Positions 9,771 to 17,938 of a stretch of DNA of 21,063 nt are shown here, in pieces. Origin of the DNA: Priapulus caudatus (Eukaryota; Priapulida; Priapulimorpha; Priapulimorphida; Priapulidae); NCBI RefSeq assembly GCF_000485595.1, contig NW_014577203.1, positions 318,341 through 339,403 of the forward strand. The letters are read 5' to 3'. Under the pieces are notes generated by a model. It was not told the origin of the DNA, did not search any database, and saw only the letters and a list, made by a program, of their open reading frames with translations. Each line of letters begins with the position of its first letter. The stretch's first letter is position 1. The position numbers were made by a program, and so were the translations under genes.

Positions 9771-10797
9771 CAGTTAGGCTGATCGTAGCGCTTATTCACC
9801 AGCCTGTAATGAAGAACACGCACATCGAAGCTGACTTGCCTTTTTTCCATTATTAATGAACGCATTATCACATAAACGAAAAACGCATATATGCCACAAA
9901 AACTTTTTCATCAATCGCAAAGTGCTTAAAAATTATTAATCATCAAGAAAGTGCAAAATTAAGCTCGCACCTGACGTGAAAACTCCTATTTATAGGTCTC
10001 AGGGTTAGCAGCTTGACCTCAATTTTCTATTGGAATGAAGATAATTTGCCTTTTTCTGCAGTACCAATGAAAGGATAAAAAAAAATCACTTTAAAGTTGT
10101 GCTAAATTTGCATGATTTGCACCCCCCAATTCAAAAAATTCTTACCGAGGGAGGGGGATACCCCTCCACACCACTCCCCGCTTGATCGCTCACGTCCCTC
10201 GCAGTCGTTTCCTGTCCCGGGCAATCAAATTTTCTAAAGATCTGGTCACCCTTTTCTGGCCCCTTCGAACCCGCTCTCGGTTTCACCCCCAGACCGCCAC
10301 TGAAACCTACCACTTTAAAATTCCTTCCGACGGGCCTGATATATAGTGTCCACTAGCGACTTGGAATCGAGTGGATGGCATTATATTTGGAAAAAACTCT
10401 GCTGATTATGGCGAATTTTTTTCGTAAGGTCATGGGCCGAAACTATGGGGGAAAACAAAAAAAAAAAAAAAGGGGATTCGCAGTGTGATACCTTAACTCG
10501 GGTGTGTAAATAAAGCTATTATTGTCCGTATTTACAGCATTGGAAATTACTTTTGAATTCTGGAAATAAGAATTTCTTGCCAGATTACAGGCGTCACTAC
10601 TCTTTTCGTTGCTGTAATTTTATATACAAGCCTTATAGATGAGAAGAATTTTATGAAATGTAGCAGGAAGAAAGTTCTGAGCTTTTCAAAAAGCTATGCC
10701 GATTGACTATTTTGCTTATAATAATCTAGCGTGGTGTCCTTACACCTGCTATAAGACATTGCTTTACACCATGAATTTAGAATCCACTTTTTGCTAA
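9771..10797. other. No gene recognised; possible repeat fragment at 10130-10320
   Basis: Mostly AT-rich. The 10130-10320 segment is clearly more GC-rich than its flanks and begins with the partly palindromic GGGGGATACCCCT. That suggests an inserted repeat or an old exon, and its 60-codon minus-strand frame shows no motif. A poly-A run of about 16 bases lies at 10457-10472. Confidence 0.35.
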
Positions 10798-11545
10798 CCA
10801 GCGCGCGACATGTAACAATCCGCGCTCAAACTCTTTGTAGTAACTACGTACGGTTTTGTATGCGGGCTGCAATATATGCAGCTTCCTAATAAACAGCCGA
10901 GCGACTGCTAACATCCGGCCTCAACACTCCGCGTATGTTAAACTACGAAACGGTTTTATGCGGGCTGCAATATAGCTATCCCTTTATAACACGCGCGCGA
11001 CTGCTGAGACTTCCGGCCTCAAACCCGCGTATGTAACTACGAACCGGTTTTTATGCGGGCTGCATTATAGCAGCCCTGATAACAGCGAGCGACTGCTAAC
11101 TTCCGGCTCAAACTCCGCGTATTTAAACTACGAACCGGTTTTTATGCGGGCTGCATTATAGCAGCCCTGATAACAGCGAGCGACTGCTAACTTCCGGCTC
11201 AAACTCCTCGTATGTAAACTACGAACCGGTTTTTATGCGGGCTGCAATATAGCAGCCCTGATATAACCGCGAGCGACTGCTAACTTCCGGCTCAAACTCT
11301 TCGTATGTAAACTACGAACCGGTTTTTATGCGGGCTGCATAATAGCAGCCCTGATAACCGCGAGCGACTGCTAACTACCGGCTCAAACTCTTCGTATGTA
11401 AACTACGAACCGGTTTTTATGCGGGCTGCATTATAGCAGCCCTGATAACAGCGAGCGACTGCTAACTTCCGGCTCAAACTCCGCGTATGTAAACTACGAA
11501 CCGGTTTTTATGCGGGCTGCATTATAGCAGCCCTCATAACGACGA
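10798..11545 (+). repeat. 91-bp tandem repeat array, about 8 copies
   Basis: Unit starts GCGAGCGACTGCTAAC at 11085, 11176, 11269, 11360 and 11451 give periods of 91, 93, 91 and 91. More divergent copies precede these from about 10798. Each unit contains GGCTCAAACTC, TACGAACCGGTTTTTATG and a perfect stem-loop, GGGCTGC-N6-GCAGCCC. The middle and right copies are nearly identical while the left ones are indel-rich and degenerate. That fits an array being homogenised towards its centre, or poorer assembly at the edge. No reading frame is shared by all units. Confidence 0.93.
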
Positions 11546-11556
11546 CTGCCAAGTCA

Positions 11557-11840
11557 AACAGACTATTTCCTTGCACCATGCAGTCACAAGACCAACGTTA
11601 AAAATGCTTGCTGTGGAAACGATAAACAGCGTGCGACTGCTAAGTTTGGGAATAGATTAAGGTCGTGATAGAATTGTTGATTAATGATATACGTTATAAC
11701 ATTTAAAGCTGCCTATTAAAGCCGCATGCCAGTATAATCAAATAGATAGATATTGTTACACTAGTTTATTGTAAAAATCTAATTTGTTAACAGACTATAT
11801 TTCCTTGCATCAGTTACCAAAATCAACGTTAAACACCCTT
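11557..11840 (+). repeat. Direct repeat pair flanking the array, about 232 bp apart
   Basis: AACAGACTATTTCCTTGCA at 11557 and AACAGACTATATTTCCTTGC at 11789 begin two diverged copies of a roughly 50-bp sequence, both continuing to an AACGTTAAA block. Between them, at about 11625, is another scrap of the array unit (GTGCGACTGCTAA). The array flank was therefore itself once part of a longer repeat. Confidence 0.6.
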
Positions 11841-12322
11841 GAATATACCAATGTAGTAAAAGTTAATATTCGCCTAAAAGTTTAAATCATAGCTCATGTA
11901 TTACACACTTGAGACACGGTTAGTAGTCCGTTACATGTAAATAATTATTACTGTACGTGTGGCTTATTCAGAAAAACTAATACGTGTACAGGTTGAATTA
12001 AATCACAGCTTATTAGCAATACCGATAATAATGTTTTTATTATCTAAACACTTGAAATGCAATGCATTACTAGTCCAAGTATAACCTTCATAAGACAGAG
12101 ATATTTTTGTTTGCAAACGTTTAAAAAGGACTACTTTTATGCACTATTTACACAATGAGCGACATACACAAAAACATGAAATTACAGTAAACTATTTATA
12201 TACAACTTTTTATATACAAAATCACTGTTAAACATATATCAAAGTTTTTTTCTGTTTAATGTTAAAAATGGGTTCCAAATAGGCAAAATTAGCGTGACTA
12301 CAATTTTTTCCCAAAACAGCAT
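11841..12322. other. No gene recognised; AT-rich, downstream of the methyltransferase-like gene
   Basis: AT-rich sequence that would form the 3' flank or untranslated region of the minus-strand gene ending at 12323. I see no clear poly-A signal that I can assign. Confidence 0.4.
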
Positions 12323-12438
12323 TTACAAGTTACACTGTAGGCGTATTAGTCTCCTCTTGATGGCTTCGACCTGCTTTATATCGTTTTCTACTGCAACACA
12401 ATTTCTCTTCAATCTCATAGCCGCTGTTATCCCCGTAC
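12323..12438 (-). CDS. Terminal exon, class-beta DNA methyltransferase-like domain
   Basis: A strong acceptor (ATTTTTACAG) precedes 2 + 114 bases, ending in TAA at 12323-12325. Joined at phase 1 to the exon ending at 12693, it completes the motif SGTG|TGITAAMRLKRN and continues CVAVENDIKQ then an Ile-Lys-Arg-Arg-Leu helix before the stop. This matches the end of N6_N4-type methyltransferases: motif I glycine loop, small-residue helix, Gly/Lys-Arg turn, then a hydrophobic strand ending in Glu (motif II, ribose contact). The phase match and the continuity of a known fold across the junction are the main evidence. The real product may act on DNA or be catalytically dead; that cannot be told from this part. 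Confidence 0.72.
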
Positions 12439-12692
12439 CTGTAAAAATATATTTCACTATTTATTAAAGGATGTTTTTTTCTGAAAAATTTATTGTAACA
12501 TTGCACTCTTAAAACCAAATTTTTATTAATTGGGAATTGAGATTTCATATTATCGTCTTTTAAAAGAAGTATCATGCATAAGTACGTAAACGAAAGCCAA
12601 ATGATAATTTAATCTTGTATTAGACAAAATGACTTCGTTTCTTCCTTTCCTTCTTTATGACATATTATATGGTGAGCAATGTACTTATATAC

Positions 12693-12867
12693 CTGTCCCA
12701 GAGCAAGCATCGATCACGGTGTCGTTCTCATGACTATACGCTTCTATTATTGCTGCATAAAGGTTTTCTGGTCTCTGTTCTGCGTTGACAATGTCTCCGT
12801 CTTCGTCTCTCTCTGGTCTCTCTACCATGTCTGCTAGGAAGACATTTCCATGGGGCTGAACAAGGTT
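12693..12867 (-). CDS. Exon with methyltransferase motif X and start of motif I
   Basis: From 12867 the minus strand reads NLVQPHGNVF, an acidic stretch, then QRPENLYAAIIEAYSHENDT and VIDACSGTG, stopping at ACAG|GTATATAAG (phase 1). In class-beta amino-methyltransferases the equivalent is the (T/E)xKP-xxL-xxxII-xxxS-xxGDxVLDxFxGSGTT segment: motif X followed by motif I at the C-terminus. Here Arg-Pro-Glu replaces Lys-Pro-Glu and CSGTG replaces FxGSG. The frame has a TGA about 12 codons further upstream, and the LINE 3' tail (12868-12890) abuts it, so the natural 5' part of the exon has been separated by the insertion. Domain call is confident; activity is unknown. Confidence 0.72.
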
Positions 12868-12890
12868 TTGTATCTTGTATCTTGTATCTT
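12868..12890 (-). repeat. (TTGTATC)3 7-bp tandem tail at the LINE 3' end
   Basis: Three copies of TTGTATC (plus strand) lie directly between the methyltransferase exon and the retrotransposon fragment. Many non-LTR elements end in short tandem repeats made during target-primed reverse transcription, so I read this as the 3' tail of the element. Its overlap with ATACA makes the exact target-site duplication ambiguous. Confidence 0.55.
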
Positions 12891-13647
12891 GGCGCCCTCA
12901 CTTGTATTTCACAAGGCACCCGAATCAACGAGTGCGGGGATTATCTAGAAAACAAAAGGGTAAACGTCGCCTCTAATTTTCTAAATGTTAGTTTCACGAA
13001 TCGCCAGAATTTTCCTTACATATTCTAATGCTGGTTTTAATATTGCATGGCTGTCCCTTTTCCAGTTATCTATTTGTTGTCCCTCCTTATATATTTTATA
13101 ACTATCACAATTATATAAATGTTCCATATCTTCTTTCATATCCTTATTACATCTATTACACTTATCATTGCTAAAATTATTTTTAAAGTATCCTTTCAGA
13201 TCAATCATGCATGTTTTGCATTTAAATGCAAAACACGAATCGGTAAATGATAATTCTTTCATATATTCCTTTAATCCGTATGTTTCAATGTTTATCATGT
13301 TCATTTTTGTTTTGCCTCTAGTTTTCAATTTGTCTCTTTTAATTACTCGTTTTAGTATGGCATCTTTGACTTGTTTTTTCCAGGCTCTTTTTGGTTTTAA
13401 TCCTATGGCTGTAAATGAGATTTCTAGTTCGTACTCCTCTAGGATTATTAATATTTCATTTGCCCAGTTTCTTCCTTCCTCTTTGATCTGCTGAATAAAT
13501 ACTTTCTTCATTAATCTATTGTTGTCTAACTTGATTATGTATTGAAGTAGCATAAGTTTTTTGTATGCTATTTTATCAGTTATTGGTAAAATTCCCAATT
13601 GCTGCACCTCTAAAATTTCCAAGGTTGCTTCACCTCTCCTGCTTTCC
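12874..13647 (-). mobile_element. 5'-truncated non-LTR retrotransposon (LINE) fragment
   Basis: Only the 3' end of the ORF2-type protein plus about 110 bp of 3' flank and a 7-bp repeat tail are present. The 5' truncation is typical of LINE insertions. ATACA occurs at the upstream junction (13648-13652) and inside the tail at the downstream junction (12869-12873), compatible with a 5-bp target-site duplication. The element runs in the same direction as the methyltransferase-like gene and splits it. The clade is not determinable from this part. Confidence 0.68.
12981..13647 (-). pseudogene. LINE ORF2 C-terminal fragment (post-reverse-transcriptase region)
   Basis: About 220 codons are open on the minus strand. 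After ESRRGEATLEILEVQQLGIL comes the helical LPITDKIAYKKLMLLQYII region typical of the segment following LINE reverse transcriptases. It is followed by basic helices and a C-terminal cysteine-histidine motif, CNRCNKDMKEDMEHLYNC (C-x2-C-x9-H-x3-C), preceded by a CKTC pair. The reverse transcriptase catalytic core and endonuclease are absent, so it cannot be autonomous. The frame is intact, suggesting fairly recent insertion. The first few codons (MASGIQ) are probably host sequence read through in another frame. Confidence 0.72.
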
Positions 13648-13703
13648 TGTATGCCACTGGCCAACCACTATATGCTGGAGCATATTCCTGAGGCTTTGAT
13701 TTC
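13648..13703 (-). CDS. Short exon piece upstream of the LINE, likely same gene
   Basis: After a TTATTTTAAG acceptor, one minus-strand frame reads KSKPQEYAPAYSGWPVAY up to the LINE junction. Its Pro/Glu-Tyr-Ala-Pro and Gly-Trp-Pro composition looks like a linker between two parts of the methyltransferase-like protein. The frame is offset by one base relative to both the preceding exon's phase 1 donor and the downstream exon (assuming an ATACA duplication). Either the gene is broken, or the assembly has a one-base indel here. Alternative acceptors (AAAG|CCTCAG, CTCAG|GAATAT) would be phase 0. Confidence 0.33.
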
Positions 13704-14087
13704 CTTAAAATAAAATAATATAGCAATTAAATTTCTATTGTTTGTATTCGGGGTTAGTTTTGTTACTGTCGGTTTTGCTCTACACAATGAACAAATCATA
13801 GAATTTGTTATGGACTACCTAAAGAGCTGGTTCAAAGCTGTTTTATAGCTGCTGCTATCTATATTTTGTTATTAACACAACTTTAATTGCACCTTGCCGA
13901 ATCGTTGCAATCAATTGTATAAACCGTTATATTGACACAGAGGATGACTTTGCTAAAAGGTACGTGTTAGCAGAAAAATTGTTCATATATATATATATAT
14001 ATCTCATACAAAAAAATTCTTCTTTGCTTTAAAGTAGATTTCAATATCGATAGCTTTATAACATGTTTTGCTGTCAGAACATCTCAC
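13704..14087 (-). other. Intron of the methyltransferase-like gene
   Basis: This region lies between the GTGAGATG donor and the TTTTAAG acceptor on the minus strand. It includes a short (AT)n run at about 13986-14002. No coding is seen within it. Confidence 0.45.
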
Positions 14088-14270
14088 CTTTTACTGGCCG
14101 TCTGCTGTAATATACGTATGCGATCTCTGTCGCAAATCCATCTTCCTCCAGCATTTTGATGACCTCCTTATGAGCCGATTGGCATAAGACCGGCAATCCC
14201 GTTACACTAGTAGTTGTTGCAGGTGCGAGAATGACCCGAATCGGCTGCGTCAGCAGCCTGGTAATGATCG
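14088..14270 (-). CDS. Candidate upstream exon of the methyltransferase-like gene
   Basis: The minus strand has an acceptor TTTAAACAG, then 183 bp open (61 codons), ending AAAAG|GTGAGATG. Both ends are phase 1, matching the phase of the downstream exon pair, and an in-frame TAA just upstream supports the start. The reading includes PIRVILAPATTTSVTGLP, a Cys-Gln-Ser-Ala-His turn, KEVIKMLEEDGFATEIAYVY and SRRPVKG. The strand-loop VILAPAT lies where class-beta enzymes carry their catalytic (D/S)PP(Y/F) motif IV, and is followed by a helix and a Gly-Phe strand. If this is motif IV it is degenerate, arguing for a non-catalytic protein. Membership in the same gene is inferred from strand, phase and order. 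Confidence 0.45.
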
Positions 14271-14525
14271 CTGTTTAAACAATGCTTTCAAAACTTGACT
14301 GAATAGATTGTGCCTGTGATGCTACATAGACCCGTAAATAGCGGGGCGAAACTGGCCGTCAAACAATAGATCTAAAACTGCAGGGTTATTTACTGGTTAT
14401 AGCCATTATTGTAACTGGAATGCGCATGAACACATAACGGTCAGAACTGCTGACTATTCTAGCGTATAATGATCAGCTTTCTCTCAATTTTATGAATCTT
14501 CAATTACGTTAACTCATCAACATGC

Positions 14526-14822
14526 TTGAGGAGGGTAAGAAATGACACACCACTAGTCACCGTAATTCATGGAAATGTTGGCAAGGGAAAATGCAGAAGG
14601 AAAACAACAGAAGCAAATGCGTGGATGGCAGAAACTTTTAAAAGGATGGGTGATTACATGCCAAATGATGATACTATTTATCTGCCCTACTGCTATACAA
14701 AACTGAGCTTGTGGAAGCAGTACAAAGATGAGATGGAACAGAAGAATATCAAGGACCACATCTCATATGAATATATGATAGAGATATGGAAAAAAGACTT
14801 TCCCCAGTATAAGATTGGCAAG
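14526..14822 (+). CDS. Exon of a divergent gene; uncharacterised repeat-associated domain
   Basis: About 98 codons are open on the plus strand up to AAG|GTAATC, a plausible phase-0 donor; the frame itself stops a few codons later at 14840. There is no ATG at the start, so this is an internal exon or a 5'-truncated piece, and the true start is unknown. The product reads VIHGNVGKGK, then ANAWMAETFKRMGDYMPNDD, an IYLP-x-CYTKL segment, and ISYEYMIEIWKKDFPQYKIG. From memory, the His-Gly-Asn start, Leu-Pro...Thr-Lys middle and Ser-Tyr...Ile-Trp-Lys...Phe-Pro end recur in uncharacterised multi-copy proteins of marine invertebrates, possibly transposon-encoded. I cannot verify that here. It is divergent from the minus-strand exon at 14270, about 255 bp away. 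Confidence 0.45.
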
Positions 14823-14982
14823 GTAATCAAAACTTTGTAGTCTTTCTAAGCTGATCTAAAGCTGATACCAAATTATGGTCAAAGTTTATGGTATGTTGAT
14901 AGCTTTGTGTTACGGTATTCAATGTGATCGATTAATCTACAATCTGATCATAGTCTTTTTGTTTCAATGTCTATTTATTTCA

Positions 14983-15130
14983 GCCATTCAACTCTTCTGC
15001 GTGTACTGCAATTGACCTGTGCTGCAGTTGAAGGGTTTGCACTCACTTAAGAGTCTGCCCCACAACGCAACGAGAGCAAGCAATTGGTAACAGTAATAGC
15101 ATGGTGGGTCAACACAAGCTTCTAGTTGAG
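14983..15130 (+). pseudogene. Possible next exon of the divergent gene, with in-frame TGA
   Basis: A good acceptor (TCTATTTATTTCAG) and a good donor (GAG|GTATGT) bound this stretch. Read at phase 0 to match the upstream donor, it begins PFNSSACTAIDLCCS, meets a TGA, then continues open as RVCTHLRVCPTTQREQAIGN to GQHKLLVE at the donor. Cys-rich then basic-helical order would suit a zinc-binding region. The stop implies that the copy is dead, the sequence has an error, or the frame is wrong. Confidence 0.3.
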
Positions 15131-15589
15131 GTATGTAACATATCAAACGTTGACTAGCTGGACCTTGACGCTCACTTCGCCCACCCATCGGATTGCCTAG
15201 AGATACCGGTACGATGTACGATCTACTGGAAAGTTACGCGTGGGATGTGCGGGCGCGCGCTGCCCTTGCGTGTGCGCCGTCCCACCCGCGGTGGTCTGGG
15301 CGGTAGTCATACCGATTTATCACGTAAAGGCACGATTTGCTTTTGAGTCAGTTTGTTTTTGAGTCAAAACCTGCAAACAGTAAATAGTTATATCACTGCT
15401 GCACTGAAAACTGTGGTGCCAGCCATAGCCAATTCTACACATGCTTAGAACTGAGGTCATTAGGCAATTTAGATACACTACGCTTATACACACTCTGGAC
15501 TGCCATAAATCTAGGGATATCTGGGTGATTAAACTGGGCGCGCGCCAAACTCGTAGCGCCGTACAGATGCAGCANCTCCTCTCTCAGTA
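15131..15589. other. No gene recognised; one ambiguous base
   Basis: Contains a GC-rich CGCGCG patch at about 15245-15305 and an N at 15575. No exon with splice support was found. Confidence 0.4.
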
Positions 15590-17040
15590 GACCGTCGCTT
15601 CTCTCTCTCTCTCTCTCATGTCTCTGACTCTCTGCAAGAAGAGTCGATCATCAGTGTCGGTACCGAAGTTGCTAATGAACTCGAGGGGCCGAGCGGCTTG
15701 TAGGTGCACTGGCGCTGAGTTAGATCGGATGAAAGTGCCGCGCTTCTCATCACCAATCATTGACTCTCTTCGCTCTCTCCCTTCTCTCGCCTCTCTCATT
15801 GAGCACTACTCGAGTAGGGGGGCGAAGGCATAGACGGGAGAGGCTCGCGATTCACGCGGTGGGGCCTCCACTTCAACGGGGCGATAATCGCGCAGCGCGT
15901 CGCTCTCTACTCTCTCTCTGTTTTCTCTCTCTCTCAGTCACGCTGTGCACTCTCTCTCTGCTGTTTCTATGCCACGCACGGCGGGAGAAAACACGCACGC
16001 CCACGTCAGCGGCTCGTTCTAAACGTCCCGCTCGTCTTTACTTTCATCCCCCTGCGTGCCAACTCTTGTCTCTATTTCTCCGTGACTAAGGGCAGAATCG
16101 GCGGCGGACGCACGACATCAAGACACCGATAAAGAACAACACTACAAACACGCGCGACACCCGGGACACATCGAGATGAGATTGTGTTATTGCCAATGCG
16201 GCCACTGGGCCCTGTCGATGACGTCACCAGGACGTTCCCTGCGTGAGACGATTGTGATCGTAGGTGAGGGCGGGTGGGTCGAGGTTGTAGCGCCCTCTGA
16301 ACGCAGCCGGTCCCGGACCTGGCCCGCGAACTTTTACGGTGCATCCGTCCTGTCGTCGTCTGCTGCTAACCGGGCTGCTGGCTGCTGCTGGGCTACTACG
16401 CTCAAACTCAGTTGCTGGTGCTACTGAGACTGCGCTGCCGTGCGTACTGCTTACTTGTGGCGGTGCTGCGAAGCCGCTGCTGCACTGCAGCTGCTGGCTT
16501 CGTCACAGAAGCTCGGCTGAGAGCTGCTGTGCCATCAAGCTCACCCTGCTGCACTATATGATATAGGCAACCACGATGTGTCTCTGCACGGCCTAAACGC
16601 GCAGCGCGGGTGAGGGGAGTATGGGCAGAAATACCTGGGAAGGCGGCGGGGATATAGCGCCCGGGGTGGGGGTAACGGACACGAGCACTGAGAAAAAAGT
16701 CGGTGGTAAGGGCGGTGTGAGAGGCGGAAATGGGGGCGAGTAAAGGTAATGCGTGTGCGGAAGAATGAGTGAGACCGAGCGAGATCTGGAGGTACGAGGC
16801 CGAATCTGCGGTTCTTAGCTGGCTGAGCGAGGGGGGCAGGCTGAGCAGGCACCGGCCAGCAATTGTGAGCCGGACGGGGTAATCCGCGACTGGTGTGAGA
16901 TTAGTGGACTGAAAGTAACCCAATCGTGCTACCCAGCGTCTACTATAACAGCTCCTCATTCAGGCGTCTCCGAAGGAATAGCTGGGCAGCGTGAGCGCGA
17001 GTTTGGCCGCGAAACGTTGCGCGGCCAACGGGCGGAGATA
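15590..17040. other. GC- and CpG-rich region with CT tracts, no recognised gene
   Basis: CT microsatellite tracts (15597-15618, 15900-15960) precede about 1 kb of CpG-bearing DNA whose composition differs from the AT-rich surroundings. A long minus-strand frame (16408-16959, 183 codons) and overlapping frames on both strands are open largely because of the high GC and CT/CTG content, and they show no domain. The region could be a promoter-associated CpG-rich segment or first exon. I cannot point to a TATA box or start that decides this. Confidence 0.35.
17003..17028. repeat. 9-bp perfect inverted repeat
   Basis: TTGGCCGCG (17003-17011) and CGCGGCCAA (17020-17028) are perfect complements around an 8-nt loop containing AACGTT. 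This is a stable GC hairpin at the end of the CpG-rich region. It is not followed by a T run, and no function is assigned. Confidence 0.6.
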
Positions 17041-17318
17041 GCATTCTTTATAGGTGTTGAAAGTTGATAAATGTATCATCTAGAAAGTAATACGCTTATC
17101 AAGACACGGGCACGCACGTAAATAGCGGCATCCTGTATGTAGAATTATTATGTTACCGGTAGCGTGGACATCTAAGTAGCGAATGATCGTGAGGAATGGT
17201 TTAGATGCCTTGTTAGAGTGCCGGCCTGTATATCATGATGAACTATGTAATAGCTGCATCCCTGTGTAGAATGGTATCCAGGGTTTGTGAGAATTCTCAG
17301 GATGTTAGCCGTAGTAAC

Positions 17319-17498
17319 TCCATTGAATAAATGTTAAGCTTAATTTCTCGTTTAAAATTTGCATTACATATATAGCAACGCAGGGCGAGTGTGAGTCGCC
17401 TTTGGAAAAGAATATGTACGATGTCCATTGCATAAATGTTACGCTTCATTTCTCGGTTAAAATTTGCATTATATAGCAACCCAATGCGAATGTGGGCC
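17319..17498 (+). repeat. Two-copy direct repeat, 105 bp period
   Basis: TCCATTGAATAAATGTTAAG (17319) and TCCATTGCATAAATGTTACG (17424) begin copies that share TTTCTCG, TTAAAATTTGCATTA, TATAGCAAC and GCGA.TGTG in order. They differ by scattered substitutions and a small indel. The frames produce matching NANFKREIKLNIYSM-like peptides, but these are simply the duplicated DNA. Confidence 0.75.
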
Positions 17499-17856
17499 GT
17501 AACTTTGACGTATCGGCTTTGACTTAACGCAGGCGGTGTTACAAGTAAGGGTCGAGTACTGGCGCGGCGGTGGTGGCTGTGGTGGCTGGTTACGCCGGCA
17601 GCGAGTTTTGTTTTCCTACACGTTAAATCCATTGCAGAGTTTTGGGCTCCTCTGATTGGCTGCTTTGATTTGCATGCATGTTGTAGGAAGCGGGTATCCC
17701 GCGTTACAGTAAGCGCGGTATAAATAATGTACGCCCGCCCTAGATCGAATCATGCGCCCACACGTGAATAATTCATTCTTAATAAAGGATAATAATAATG
17801 ATAAAAAGAACACGCGAGCAAAGGCTGCGCGCGCGAGAAAAGCGAAGCAAAAGTCA
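17499..17856. other. No gene supported; TATA-like motif
   Basis: TATAAATA at 17719-17726 with a GC-rich flank lies about 26 bp upstream of an ATG at 17752, which opens an 86-codon frame through the 12-bp repeat downstream. The spacing is suggestive, but the frame is Lys/Arg-rich and then repeat-encoded, so I do not call a gene. Confidence 0.25.
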
Positions 17857-17938
17857 TGTCACGGCGAAGGTCACGGCGAAGGTCACAACGATGGTTACGG
17901 CGAAGGTCGCGTCGAAGGTCGCGGCGAATGTGACGCCG
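17857..17938 (+). repeat. 12-bp minisatellite, about 7 units
   Basis: Units of GGTCACGGCGAA vary to GGTTACGGCGAA and GGTCGCGTCGAA. Because 12 is divisible by 3, all frames stay open through it, giving HGEGHGEG-type or VTAKVTAK-type peptides. Substitutions fall mainly at the TCAC/TCGC positions. Confidence 0.85.

Noticed and set aside
10798-11545. 91-bp array as a CRISPR array or a tRNA/5S cluster
   Set aside because: There are no unique spacers between short repeats, and no cloverleaf, internal A box or 5S features; the whole 91-bp unit repeats. GGCTCAAACTC only loosely resembles a B box.
13168-13494. 108-codon plus-strand frame with hydrophobic stretches as a membrane protein
   Set aside because: It is the antisense shadow of the LINE C-terminal reading frame, whose Lys/Glu/Ile codons produce Phe/Leu/Ser on the other strand.
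16408-16959. 183-codon minus-strand open frame as a gene
   Set aside because: Several overlapping frames on both strands are open in the same GC-rich DNA; there is no domain, no splice support and a Ser/Ala/Leu/Arg-biased composition.
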